64,000 nt of DNA, taken from contig JADKEF010000003.1 of the NCBI GenBank assembly GCA_016718135.1, positions 248,001 to 312,000 of the forward strand, given 5' to 3'. Of the stretch, positions 25,581-33,506 are shown piece by piece (within the stretch, counting starts at the first letter, position 1; each line of letters starts with the position of its first letter). Both the position numbers and the translations under genes were made by a program. The notes under the pieces are model-generated. The model saw only the letters and a program-made list of their open reading frames with translations, searched no databases and was not told where the DNA came from. This DNA comes from Acidobacteriota bacterium. GTDB lineage: Bacteria > Acidobacteriota > Blastocatellia > Pyrinomonadales > Pyrinomonadaceae.

Positions 25581-26153
25581 ATGTGGAATGCTCGCAACAA
25601 AACCGACCTGATGATCGAGGTTTGGGAAAAGCTCGACTGCGAGAGCATTGGCGCGGCAGAGCTTGAGGCGATCGAGATCGTAGTCCGCGAAGAATACGGT
25701 GCTGGTGCGGTCGAATCGCCAATGCGTATCGCTCGTCTGCTCGCCGACGAAGGAGCGGAACTTCGCCATTCCGAGATAATGGAGCTGTATCTCGCTCGTG
25801 CTTCCGATCGGCCGTACGACGCTGCATTACGGAATATCATCGACGTTTCCGACCTGCGCTCGACTCGCAATTCTATTCGGAACCTGGAAAATCTGCGGCG
25901 AAAATATAAGTCCGAGGGCGACAAAGACGGCCTGCGACACGTAAAAGACATCTCGATCGCCGCCAAAAATCTCGCAGCCGAGACCGCAGCCCGCGAAAGC
26001 GTCACCGCCGAGGAACGGAACCTGAACGCCGAGATCGCCCAGTGGTTCACCATCTGGCTGCAAACGCCGGAGATATTTGAGAGTTGGGTTGAGTTGCGAA
26101 GGCAAAGTGCGGATTACCGTGAGAAATTTGGTGACCTTTTAAAACGTCACTAA
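25581..26153 (+). CDS. Hypothetical protein, helical
   Basis: The product has 190 residues, with no signal peptide or membrane segment. It is highly charged and mostly alpha-helical, with long amphipathic stretches (LRNIIDVSDLRSTRNSIRNL, KDISIAAKNLAAETAARESV). I do not recognise a family. The start is taken at ATG 25581 just after repeat E; no good ribosome-binding site is visible (AAGAAG five bases upstream at best). Its position between rfaE2 and rsmE and normal codon use suggest a real, clade-restricted gene. Confidence 0.6.
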   Translation: MWNARNKTDLMIEVWEKLDCESIGAAELEAIEIVVREEYGAGAVESPMRIARLLADEGAELRHSEIMELYLARASDRPYDAALRNIIDVSDLRSTRNSIRNLENLRRKYKSEGDKDGLRHVKDISIAAKNLAAETAARESVTAEERNLNAEIAQWFTIWLQTPEIFESWVELRRQSADYREKFGDLLKRH

Positions 26154-26159
26154 AAGGGA

Positions 26160-26345
26160 CGACCGCTTTACGGCATAGCCGTATCGCAATGCGGCGACGG
26201 CTATGCCTCGCCGGCATTGTCGGATGAGACCCTCCTATTTTCGCACTTCGCCGCTAGGCGGCGAAGTGCGAAAATGGGCATGGGAGACGGCAATCTACGG
26301 CGAGGCACAGCCATCGCGGCAGTGCGTATAGGCAAAGCCTCAAAA
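26160..26345. repeat. Nested palindromic element, family F (copy 2)
   Basis: This element of about 185 bases between the hypothetical gene and rsmE contains a perfect 18-bp hairpin with a 3-base loop (26237-26254 with 26258-26275: arm ATTTTCGCACTTCGCCGC). Around it lie outer arms GGCGACGGCTATGCCTCGCC (26193-26212) and GGCGAGGCACAGCCATCGCG (from 26299). The arms and the core GAAGTGCGAAAA match copy 1 at 20574-20775. It abuts the rsmE start codon, leaving rsmE no clear ribosome-binding site. Confidence 0.85.
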
Positions 26346-26351
26346 CAATCG

Positions 26352-27071
26352 ATGCGAAGATTCTATTCAACAACATTCACCGAAACGTCCGTCACACTCG
26401 ACGCTGGAGAAACACGCCATCTCCGCGACGTTCTGCGCCTAAAGACCGGCGACGAGATTGCCGTTTTCGATGGCGAAGGAAGCGAGTTTCTCTGCCGCAT
26501 CGAAACGGTCGGCAAGAAAGAAAGCACTGCGGCGATCATCAATAAGATCGAACCTTCCGCTCCCGAATCACCGCTCCAACTCGCGCTCGCCTCGGTCGTT
26601 ATTCCAGGCGATAAATACGATCTGATCGTGCAAAAGGCTGTCGAGCTTGGCGTTACAAAGTTCGTTCCGCTCGCCTCGATGCGTTCCGAAGTGAAACTAA
26701 AGGACCTTCCCAAGAAACTGGTCCGCTGGCGCCGCATCGCTCTCGATGCGTCAAAACAATGCGGCCGCGCACGTCTGATGTCGATCGAGGAACCTCAAAA
26801 TGTAGCTGATTTTCTCGCAGAAACAAGCAAACACGATTGCCCTAAGATCTTCTTCTCCGAACGTGAAGGAGCAAAACTGCCCGACCTGAACGCCCCAAAA
26901 CAGCTCATCACCGTCATCGGCCCAAAAGGCGGGTGGGACGATACCGAACTAAAAACCGCCCAAGCTAACGACCTCTCGATCGTAACCTTGGGCGGCAGAA
27001 TAATGCGTGCCGAAACTGCGGCTATCGCTCTCACAGCGATCCTGCAGCACCGGTTTGGTGATGTGAATTAA
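26352..27071 (+). CDS. rsmE: 16S rRNA (uracil(1498)-N(3))-methyltransferase
   Basis: A SPOUT-fold methyltransferase of 239 residues from ATG 26352. The longer frame upstream is translated repeat F. The N-terminal PUA-like part (MRRFYSTTFTETSVTLDAGE, HLRDVLRLKTGDEIAVFDG) is followed by the catalytic domain with VQKAVELGVTKFVPLASMRS, DASKQCGRARL, the knot motif VIGPKGGWDDTEL and LGGRIMRAETAAIALTAILQ. It methylates U1498 of 16S rRNA using SAM. It ends overlapping the stop of a convergent gene by four bases. Confidence 0.93.
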   Translation: MRRFYSTTFTETSVTLDAGETRHLRDVLRLKTGDEIAVFDGEGSEFLCRIETVGKKESTAAIINKIEPSAPESPLQLALASVVIPGDKYDLIVQKAVELGVTKFVPLASMRSEVKLKDLPKKLVRWRRIALDASKQCGRARLMSIEEPQNVADFLAETSKHDCPKIFFSEREGAKLPDLNAPKQLITVIGPKGGWDDTELKTAQANDLSIVTLGGRIMRAETAAIALTAILQHRFGDVN

Positions 27072-27600
27072 AAGACAGCCTTCTTCGGCCGATAGTATGC
27101 GTCACCGCGCTGCGTCATCTTGGACTTTACGCCCAGTTTGTTGATGAACGCGAGCAGTTCCTTCTTATTCTCAAACCTAAAACTCACCGTCGGCCGCTGG
27201 CCGATCTCGGTATCCTCGAACGACATGATCGCGTACTTTGTGTCCTTCGACATCAGATTCGCGAGGCCCGCTCCGGGCAGCGGCAGAGCCGAGATGACCT
27301 TTCCGGCCTGAGGTACGCTTTCCTTAGAATCGGGATAAATGGTCAGCATCGAGTCGTACGCAATACCAAACATTTCTTTCTTGTCAGCCCGATAAAAGAC
27401 GACGCGTTCATTCGCCTCGTCAAATTTCAGCGTGCCCTTCTCCTTCCCGCTCATCCCAAAAACGCCGCCTTCGTAGCGGACCTCAAACGAATCCGGCGTG
27501 TTTGGATCGACGGTATTGGATTTCTCGACCGGACGCGGCTGAGCGGTCACGACAAGTGAAAGCGAGAATACGACGAGTAATAGCAAGAAAACTTTTTCAT
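27068..27600 (-). pseudogene. Small exported protein, start region shifted by one base
   Basis: The frame open from about 27586 to 27068 encodes a hydrophobic leader (FLLLLVVFSLSLVVTAQ) and about 155 further residues. These are beta-rich with no family I know (FEVRYEGGVFGMSGKEKGTL, ERVVFYRADKKEMFGIAYDS). It has no ATG start. An ATG at 27600 with AAGG seven bases upstream is followed by five A (27593-27597). With six A the frame would read MKKVFLLLLVVF, a textbook signal peptide. So either a base is missing in the homopolymer (assembly error or mutation) or translation begins at TTG 27586. The body of the gene is intact. Confidence 0.65.
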
Positions 27601-27680
27601 AACAAAACCTTCAGCGGACAGTATCTGTCGGATAACCTATAGACGCAAGTCGTCGCGATTTGGTTGTTACGAAGATAAAT

Positions 27681-28469
27681 TTACGCCGCAACCGGGATCG
27701 CATCGAGATGCAAACTTAGCCGCCTTTCGGCAAGATCGACATACTCCGCCGATACTTCCGACCCCAGCCAATTCCGCCCGAGCAGATGCGCGACCTTGGC
27801 CGTCGTGCCGCTGCCCATAAAGCAGTCGTAAACGAGATCGCCCTCGTTGGTCCAAGTTGTGATCTGGTCCTCGACAAGCTTTTCCGGAAAGATCGCCGGA
27901 TGCTGAAAGGCGATCTTGTCACGCGAACTCGACGTGCCGACATTGTACAAGAAGCTCTTGTTGACCTTACGCTCTTTTGGAGCGACGTGGTCGTGTGCGA
28001 GATCGTTTCGCCCAACCTTTGTGATTCGAAACGATTTGAAGGCCTTTTCCTGCTTGAGTGCGACCGTCAACGGGTTAAACGTCTCCGGCTTGCCCTTCGC
28101 AAAGCAGAACATGTACTCGAAACACTGCCGGTAACGCTTGCCGCAATCCGACGGGATCGGGTTGTTCTTGGCGTAGATCATCGTGTCGTGGACATTAAAT
28201 CCGGCGTCCTTGAACGCGATCGCATGCCGAAAGCTCGTCAGCGTCTCACCGCCATTCACCGTCCGATCACCAACCACCCAGATCACAACTCCGCCCGGTT
28301 TTGTCTTCTGAAACAAACCCGCCGCGATCTCCTCGACCGGAAAATGATAACCGTTATACTCGCGCAGATCGTCGTAAGGCGGACTCGTGATCGTCATATC
28401 GATCGCGTCGTCGGCCATGCGAGCAAGGGTATCGATGCAGTTTTCGTGATAGATGCGGTTCAATTCCAT
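27681..28469 (-). CDS. Orphan site-specific DNA methyltransferase (N4-cytosine/N6-adenine type)
   Basis: This 262-residue beta-class amino-methyltransferase has the catalytic motif IV as TSPPYDDLREY (SPPY, more typical of N4-cytosine enzymes) near residue 29. The SAM-binding motif I, CFMGSGTTAKVAHLLGRNWL followed by GSEVSAEY, is at the C-terminus. Between them lies a short target-recognition region (about 90-190). No restriction endonuclease gene flanks it, so it may be a solitary regulatory methyltransferase or an anti-restriction remnant. It is downstream of the FkbM gene by 21 bases on the same strand. Confidence 0.9.
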   Translation of the reverse strand: MELNRIYHENCIDTLARMADDAIDMTITSPPYDDLREYNGYHFPVEEIAAGLFQKTKPGGVVIWVVGDRTVNGGETLTSFRHAIAFKDAGFNVHDTMIYAKNNPIPSDCGKRYRQCFEYMFCFAKGKPETFNPLTVALKQEKAFKSFRITKVGRNDLAHDHVAPKERKVNKSFLYNVGTSSSRDKIAFQHPAIFPEKLVEDQITTWTNEGDLVYDCFMGSGTTAKVAHLLGRNWLGSEVSAEYVDLAERRLSLHLDAIPVAA

Positions 28470-28490
28470 ATAGTGGATTAAAAAAGTGGA

Positions 28491-29219
28491 TCAATCGTGC
28501 GTCGCTACAAATTCATGCCCGTCTTCGCCCGCGATCAACGGCCTGACCGCGTACCCCAGCCCTCGAAGATGCTCTAAACACCAAGCTCTCAATTCGTCCG
28601 AATGCGTCGAGAGAAAGATCACCGGCCTCGCCGTCTCAAACATTCGTGCGGCCCCGAGAAAGACTTCCCTCTCCGCTCCCTCGACGTCGATCTTCATCAC
28701 GTCAGGCGCAATACCGAGTTCGCTCACGACATCGTCAAGAGTCGTCGTCTCGACCTCTAATTCGCCATCTCCCTCATCAGCGACGCCGATATGCCCCATC
28801 GCACTATCGGGGCCGAGCGAGAAACGGACCGTGCCTTTCGTTCCCGACACCGCTTGAGGTCTCAAAATTACATTCGCGGCCGTATTTATCTCGATGTGCT
28901 GCCGCAAGAATTCGATATTCCTGGGCACGGGCTCAAACGCGACTACCTTGCCCGCCTCGCCGACCAGCCGCGAAGCCAGTATCGTGTAGTACCCGACATT
29001 GGCCCCGATATCAAAGAAAACGTTGCCCGGCCGCATCGCCTCGGCCATCGTTGCTGTCTGCTCGGGCTCCATTTCGCCCAGATAGACGCTCGCTCCGCCG
29101 CCCTCGCCCGAGAGCGAACCGAGAATGAACCGCGAACCTTTCATCGGCCCGCGTAAGACCGTGTAGGCCCGCCGCGGCAGCAGCCGACCCGAAATAAACC
29201 TCGCGACTCGCCTCAACAT
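28491..29219 (-). CDS. FkbM family methyltransferase
   Basis: A 242-residue SAM-dependent methyltransferase of the FkbM type. Motif I is FFDIGANVGYYTILASRLVG, followed by VVAFEPVPRNIEFLRQHIEI, the TTLDDVVSELG segment and the hallmark DVMKIDVEGAEREVFLGA. FkbM proteins methylate hydroxyl groups of sugars or natural products. Gene context here (a PolB-like exonuclease 3 bases upstream, a DNA methyltransferase downstream) gives no clue to the substrate. Confidence 0.9.
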   Translation of the reverse strand: MLRRVARFISGRLLPRRAYTVLRGPMKGSRFILGSLSGEGGGASVYLGEMEPEQTATMAEAMRPGNVFFDIGANVGYYTILASRLVGEAGKVVAFEPVPRNIEFLRQHIEINTAANVILRPQAVSGTKGTVRFSLGPDSAMGHIGVADEGDGELEVETTTLDDVVSELGIAPDVMKIDVEGAEREVFLGAARMFETARPVIFLSTHSDELRAWCLEHLRGLGYAVRPLIAGEDGHEFVATHD

Positions 29220-29222
29220 ATT

Positions 29223-30077
29223 CTAAAGCGGCCACTTATCGAGAAATGCGGAGATGAACGCCTTCTCCGGCTTCTGCGATTCCGTCTCGAGGAACTCGCG
29301 AAACTGCTCCTGCTCCGAGACGTAATCTTCCTCGCTCAGCTTTCCCGTAAAATAAACAACCCGCAGCCAGACGAGATACGTATTGAGCACATCGATCTGG
29401 TTGTACTCGATGATCTTGGTGATGTCGCGGTTGAGCCATAGCTCGGTCACTTGGTCGCCCTTCACATCGATCTTGCCTGGGAAACCGCACATCTTCGCCA
29501 GCTCATCGAGCCGCGGCGTCATCCCGTTGCCGCCGTAGAATCGCGTGATCAGATCCAGATGGCCTTCACTGTTCTTGGCGTCAAAATAATCGTCGCCTTC
29601 CCAGGGCTTGTTAGGCCGCTGATTAAACGACGGAGCCGTGATCTCGTTGATCAGCCCACGCTGTATCAGAACCTGCACGTCCGAATTGCTCGAATTGAAG
29701 CCAACCAACTGCGGTCGCCGCTCGCCGACAAAATACAGAAATTTGTGTATGATCTCCGCCTCATCGACCGTCGTATCAACAAACGGTAAAGACGGCAGCG
29801 AATTGAGCTTAAAGTCGATCGTCAGCTCGCGATCGCGGTTGTAAAACGTCTTTCGCGAGAGAAACGCGATCGACACCACCCGCGAAAACATATACTTCAA
29901 AAACGGCCTCGGATTCTTCTCCGCGTCGTACGCCGGCGAGTGTTCCCACAGCCTATGCATCGCATCGATCTCGCTCACATCGTCCTCAAGATCGAACAAA
30001 CGCCTCGCTCCCGCCGCGTCCGGAACCCACTCCATATCGAAGAACAGCGCAAGTTCAGGTATTGGGTTCTTCAGCAT
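29223..30077 (-). CDS. PolB-like 3'-5' exonuclease family protein
   Basis: The product has 284 residues from ATG 30077; a longer frame to 30149 exists but lacks family similarity. It matches the predicted 3'-5' exonuclease family related to the DNA polymerase B proofreading domain. The DEDD-type acidic residues are visible in ALFFDMEWVPD (Exo I, D and E), LVGFNSSNSDVQVLI (Exo II, N-x-D) and IIEYNQIDVLNTYLVWLR (Exo III, Y-x3-D). It would trim DNA or RNA ends. It is transcribed with the FkbM gene three bases later. Confidence 0.85.
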   Translation of the reverse strand: MLKNPIPELALFFDMEWVPDAAGARRLFDLEDDVSEIDAMHRLWEHSPAYDAEKNPRPFLKYMFSRVVSIAFLSRKTFYNRDRELTIDFKLNSLPSLPFVDTTVDEAEIIHKFLYFVGERRPQLVGFNSSNSDVQVLIQRGLINEITAPSFNQRPNKPWEGDDYFDAKNSEGHLDLITRFYGGNGMTPRLDELAKMCGFPGKIDVKGDQVTELWLNRDITKIIEYNQIDVLNTYLVWLRVVYFTGKLSEEDYVSEQEQFREFLETESQKPEKAFISAFLDKWPL

Positions 30078-30202
30078 ATAGGTTAAGTATTGGTATATAA
30101 ACGACTGTGTTTGTTGGCGCTTACGCGATGTTAAGCAAGAGTTTAACATCCGTGCGCGCTCTTGTACAGGATTATTTTTGATATGAAGCGAAAATATTTA
30201 TG

Positions 30203-30345
30203 AGCCCCAGCTACGGTAGGTCAAACTTCCTCGGCTCTTCCCTAATGCACTGCGAGGCACCGCGCCACCGCAGTGCCTTACGGCAAAGCCCCAAAGAAGG
30301 GCTGCCGTTACTGCGTGGGGGAATAGTGGAACGCACGGAACGGCG
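30203..30345. repeat. Palindrome-rich element, possibly family F-related
   Basis: This is part of the 460-base gene-free stretch 30078-30537. It contains GCACTGCG...CGCAGTGC (30246-30275 region), AGCCCC...GGGCT and words shared with family F (GCGAGGCAC, CGCAGTGC, GGCAAAGCC). Similarity to the other two copies is only partial, so membership is tentative. The rest of the gap holds the sigma-54-type promoter and nothing else I can identify. Confidence 0.45.
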
Positions 30346-30470
30346 ACGTAGCCGATGATCTTTGAAAACTTAACCATACCGTCAATCAATGGCCGATTTC
30401 GTGTGCCGTGGGACGGAAAACCTGCGGACGAAAAACCGTAACCCCAAGCACAATATAGCTTTGCGGCTTT

Positions 30471-30488
30471 CTGGCACGGTGATTGCAC
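30471..30488 (+). promoter_or_regulatory. Sigma-54 (RpoN) type -24/-12 promoter
   Basis: CTGGCACG, four bases, then TTGCA matches the RpoN consensus YTGGCACG-N4-TTGCW at every conserved position, including GG and GC ten bases apart. Transcription would start near 30498, about 40 bases before the glycine-zipper gene. The enhancer-binding activator and its sites are not identified. Confidence 0.7.
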
Positions 30489-30537
30489 TTACGACTGCGA
30501 CAACAATGTCGGAAAAATTCATTTTAAGGGGAGATTT

Positions 30538-30882
30538 ATGTTAGTTAAGAGATACATCACGACATTTTTAATGGCAATGGTAGTTGGGGTTGCGATCCCG
30601 GTGTTCGCACAGTCGGCTTCGGCACAGACCTCGCGTTATTACTCGAGTTCGAATCGTTCGAGGACCACGTACAAAAAGCCGAATGTCTACAGACGCCATC
30701 GTAAGGCGTTCACTATCGGTATAGGTACCGGTATTGGAGCTCTCGTCGGCGGAATGCTCGGCGGCAAGAAAGGCCTTGTGATCGGCGGATTGGCCGGTGC
30801 GGGCGGCGGTGCTCTCTTCACACACAAGCAGCGTCCGAAGAATTACGTAAGACGTGTTTATACCAGACCGCGTAATTACTGA
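30538..30882 (+). CDS. Small exported glycine-zipper protein
   Basis: A 114-residue protein with a signal peptide (TTFLMAMVVGVAIPVFAQSA), a basic Ser/Tyr/Arg-rich linker (YYSSSNRSRTTYKKPNVYRR), then a glycine-zipper hydrophobic hairpin at about 59-94 with repeated GxxxG (GIGTGIGALVGGMLGG, GLVIGGLAGAGGGALF). It ends in a basic tail. Glycine-zipper segments insert in membranes and pack helices; relatives are often outer-membrane or stress-induced proteins. GGGGAG lies before the ATG. It has its own sigma-54-type promoter and a strong terminator, so it is a single-gene transcript. Confidence 0.8.
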   Translation: MLVKRYITTFLMAMVVGVAIPVFAQSASAQTSRYYSSSNRSRTTYKKPNVYRRHRKAFTIGIGTGIGALVGGMLGGKKGLVIGGLAGAGGGALFTHKQRPKNYVRRVYTRPRNY

Positions 30883-30910
30883 TCTTTTCGGAAAGGTTTA
30901 CGAGAGACCG

Positions 30911-30944
30911 CTCAGGGCACCAGATATTGGTGCCCTGAGTTTTT
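30911..30944 (+). terminator. Intrinsic terminator of the glycine-zipper gene
   Basis: A perfect 12-bp stem CTCAGGGCACCA/TGGTGCCCTGAG with a 5-base loop is followed by five T. Confidence 0.92.
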
Positions 30945-30983
30945 GAATGATCGAGGGTTGCACGAATGCGTCTAGACACAAGC

Positions 30984-31001
30984 AGACGGCCTCGGCCGTC
31001 T
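30984..31001 (-). terminator. Hairpin just after the aroF stop codon
   Basis: An AGACGGCC/GGCCGTCT stem with a 2-4 base turn begins about four bases beyond the DAHP synthase stop. The following T content is weak, so termination efficiency is uncertain. Confidence 0.45.
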
Positions 31002-31004
31002 TGT

Positions 31005-32135
31005 TCAAGGCGTCATGACGCCCACACATTTCTTGGCGAAGAGGGCGACGCGACGCTCATACGCCTCTCGTACAATGGCAACATCTTCGAGGAACCGCGG
31101 CAATTCTTCCATTCTCAATGCCTGCGGCCCATCGACAAGAGCAACGTTTGGCTCCGGATGGAAGTCGACCAAGATCATGTTGGCCCCTGCGATCACGCCT
31201 TGAGCGGTTACATGCATGATATCCAGAATGTTGTCAGCGGAGCGCGAGCGCGTCCCGACCGAGTGTGACGGGTCGATGCAGACCGGCATTCGCGTCAGGC
31301 GTTTGACGACCGGAATGTGTGCAAAATCGACCATGTTCCGATGCGGGTCGCCGATGTTGGTCTTCATCCCACGAAGGCCAAAGATCACCATCTGATTACC
31401 CTCGCTAGCCAGATACTCGGCAGCGTGAAGCGATTCGTCGAGCGTGATTCCAAAGCCGCGTTTGAGCAATACCGGAAACTGCTGCTGACGGCCGACGATC
31501 TTTAGCAGCTCAAAATTTTGAGTGTTCCGTGTACCGATCTGCAGCATCACGCCGGTCGGATCGCCGGTCTGTTTGAGAGCGTCAACGATCTCGTCGACAT
31601 GCGACTCATGCGTCACCTCCATCGCGATGACCTTGATGCCGTATTTACCGGCGAGTTCGAAAACATACGGCAGGCAATTCTTGCCATGCCCCTGGAAAGA
31701 GTAAGCGCTCGTTCGTGGTTTGTAGGCACCCATTCGAGTGCAAAGCTGGCCGTTCTCCTGAAGAGCCTTCATCATCGCCTCGACGCTGCTCGGCGAGTCG
31801 ACGGCACAAAGGCCGGCAAAGACATTGAGGTTGTCCTGGCCAAATCGCACGCCGTTGTAAGTAAACTCGGACGTTCGGCTGTCGTCTTTGTGACGGCCGA
31901 GCACACGATATTCTTCGGAGACGCGCACGGCATGATCGACGCCCGGAAAGCTTTTCATCTCGTCAAGCGACAGGGCGGCGGTGTTGCCGATCAGATAGAT
32001 CTCGGTCAGGAGTTGCTCGCTTCCCTGCACGCGATGGACGCGAAAATCGATGTTTGGCAAGTTGGTCAGATGCGTCTCGAGCCGTTTGTACTCTCGGCTC
32101 TCGGCGTCGACATGTGGTTTTAGTATCAGGATCAT
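31005..32135 (-). CDS. aroF: 3-deoxy-7-phosphoheptulonate synthase (DAHP synthase, type I-beta)
   Basis: A 376-residue enzyme that condenses PEP and erythrose-4-phosphate, the first step of the shikimate pathway. The N-terminal 90 residues form the ferredoxin-like regulatory domain seen in Thermotoga-type DAHP synthases (MILILKPHVDAESREYKRLE). The catalytic TIM barrel shows FAGLCAVDSP, MGAYKPRTSAYSFQGHG, the metal-binding Cys in that first region, LLKRGFGITLDESLHAAEYL, GLRGMKTN, and CIDPSHSVGTRS. The feedback inhibitor is usually an aromatic amino acid bound by the N-terminal domain. It starts five bases after the pheA stop, so expression depends on the pheA promoter and attenuator. Confidence 0.93.
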   Translation of the reverse strand: MILILKPHVDAESREYKRLETHLTNLPNIDFRVHRVQGSEQLLTEIYLIGNTAALSLDEMKSFPGVDHAVRVSEEYRVLGRHKDDSRTSEFTYNGVRFGQDNLNVFAGLCAVDSPSSVEAMMKALQENGQLCTRMGAYKPRTSAYSFQGHGKNCLPYVFELAGKYGIKVIAMEVTHESHVDEIVDALKQTGDPTGVMLQIGTRNTQNFELLKIVGRQQQFPVLLKRGFGITLDESLHAAEYLASEGNQMVIFGLRGMKTNIGDPHRNMVDFAHIPVVKRLTRMPVCIDPSHSVGTRSRSADNILDIMHVTAQGVIAGANMILVDFHPEPNVALVDGPQALRMEELPRFLEDVAIVREAYERRVALFAKKCVGVMTP

Positions 32136-32140
32136 GAGCG

Positions 32141-33292
32141 TTAGTTCTTTGACAATTTAATAGTAGAGTAGCGGCCCAAAAAGCGGACCTCGTCGGCCTG
32201 TTCACCGATCTCACCGAGCGCTCCGGTGAGATCGGCCTCTATCGCAGGAACGGCGAGATCGAGATAAAAATTGAACTGCGTGGGCGAATCCTTGATCGGC
32301 AAACTCTCGATCTTGAGCAGATCCACTCCGCGACGGACGAGCGGCCGAAGTGCAGCGTGCAACGATCCAGGTTGATGCTTGAGTTTGACGACGAGTGATA
32401 TCTTTTCGCCGTTGAGTTCGTTGCGCGCTTCCTTCGACAAAAGAGCGAAGCGTGTGTAGTTCTCCGCGTGATCTTCGATATGCTCTCGCAAGATGGTACC
32501 GCCGTGTATCTCGGCTGCTCGACGGCTGCCGATCGCGGCTCTTGTTGCATCGTCGCTTTCGACCGCGCGGCGAACGCTGCCGGCGGTGTCATCAGCCGCA
32601 ACACGCCTAAATGCGGGGTGAGCAGCAAAGAAGCGTGTGCATTGTCCGAGGGCCGCCGGATGTGACTCGACGGACTCGATCGTGTCAAGTGTCGCCGCTT
32701 CACAACCGATCAGATAGTGCGAAACAGGCAACACTATCTCGGCAACGATCTTGAGATCGCTCGCCAGCAGCAGATCGACGCACCGATGAACCGAGCCGAT
32801 CAAGCTGTTCTCAAGCGGCGTCAGGATCAGATCAGCGTTCCCATCATCGATCGCCGAAAACAATTGCTCAAAGGTCGGACAAGAAACAGTTGTACAATCA
32901 TCATCCAAAACGCCCAGAGCCGCCTCTTCGCTAAACGTGCCCCGCTCGCCGAGTATCGCGACTCGCGATCGGCTAGCGATCGTGCTTGTAGCCTCAGTTA
33001 TATGCGGCTTGCGAGCGTACGCCGACTGTTGCAAATGAAGTGATTCGTCGATAATTCGCCCAAAGATATTTGCAACGCCTTGGTCATCAAGTGGTCCCGC
33101 ATTGGCTTCAACAAGACGTCCTACGACCTCTTGCTCCCGACGCGGATCGCAGAGCGACGCCTCGGCATCAGCCTTCGCCGCACCTACTCGCAGAGCGATC
33201 GCCGCACGTTCATTGAGCAGCCGCAATAGCTCGGCATCGATGGCATCGATCTGCCCGCGTGGATCATCGATCTTGTTTTGGGTCGAAGTCAT
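32141..33292 (-). CDS. pheA: Bifunctional chorismate mutase/prephenate dehydratase
   Basis: The product has 383 residues from ATG 33292, the domain-based start; upstream in-frame codons lie in the leader. Residues about 9-95 form an AroQ chorismate mutase (IDAIDAELLRLLNERAAIAL, VIDES-like IIDESLHLQQ). Residues about 110-295 form prephenate dehydratase (AILGERGTFSEEAALGVL, ENSLIGSVHRCVDLLL, catalytic NYTRFALLS). Residues about 305-380 form an ACT domain (SLVVKLKHQPGSLHAALRPL, KIESLPIK). The canonical Phe-binding ESRP motif reads ESLP here, which may alter feedback sensitivity. It makes phenylpyruvate for phenylalanine, and is followed by aroF. Control by attenuation is strongly suggested by the leader at 33308-33534. 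Confidence 0.95.
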   Translation of the reverse strand: MTSTQNKIDDPRGQIDAIDAELLRLLNERAAIALRVGAAKADAEASLCDPRREQEVVGRLVEANAGPLDDQGVANIFGRIIDESLHLQQSAYARKPHITEATSTIASRSRVAILGERGTFSEEAALGVLDDDCTTVSCPTFEQLFSAIDDGNADLILTPLENSLIGSVHRCVDLLLASDLKIVAEIVLPVSHYLIGCEAATLDTIESVESHPAALGQCTRFFAAHPAFRRVAADDTAGSVRRAVESDDATRAAIGSRRAAEIHGGTILREHIEDHAENYTRFALLSKEARNELNGEKISLVVKLKHQPGSLHAALRPLVRRGVDLLKIESLPIKDSPTQFNFYLDLAVPAIEADLTGALGEIGEQADEVRFLGRYSTIKLSKN

Positions 33293-33307
33293 ATACTTTT
33301 CACCGCC

Positions 33308-33345
33308 AAAGGAAAAGGCCACCATCTCGTTTTCGGATGGTGGCC
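33308..33345 (-). terminator. Attenuator terminator upstream of pheA
   Basis: On the minus strand, a perfect 10-bp stem GGCCACCATC/GATGGTGGCC with a 9-base loop is followed by TTTTCCTTT. It lies between the leader peptide and pheA, 16 bases before the pheA start. Its 5' arm can instead pair (9 bp, one G-U: CGGGTGGTG with CACCATCCG) with the last codons of the leader peptide, forming an antiterminator. That segment in turn can pair (7 bp, GTGGTGA with TCACCAC) with a site upstream of the leader at 33444-33450. Confidence 0.8.
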
Positions 33346-33373
33346 CAGAGCGTTTACCGCGATAAAGCGTCAC

Positions 33374-33409
33374 TCACCACCCGATAGCCGCATAGCTAAA
33401 AAAATACAT
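33374..33409 (-). CDS. pheL: Aromatic-rich leader peptide of the pheA-aroF attenuator
   Basis: An 11-codon open frame, MYFFSYAAIGW, contains two Phe, two Tyr and one Trp, five aromatics of eleven. It ends in TGA 28 bases before the attenuator hairpin. A weak GGA lies six bases before the ATG. A ribosome stalled at the Phe/Tyr codons (2-6) would leave the final codons (ATC GGG TGG TGA) free to form the antiterminator. A ribosome reaching the stop would cover them and let the terminator form. The layout is that of the enterobacterial pheL leader, but with unrelated sequence. The symbol is given by analogy. Function is inferred, not shown. Confidence 0.75.
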   Translation of the reverse strand: MYFFSYAAIGW

Positions 33410-33506
33410 AAACGATCCAAAAGCTTTGCCGGAAGGGCTCGCCGTGGTGATCGATCCTATATTTTGAGTGTTCGTCCGCATTATCAACAGTTTTGTTACT
33501 CCAAAC

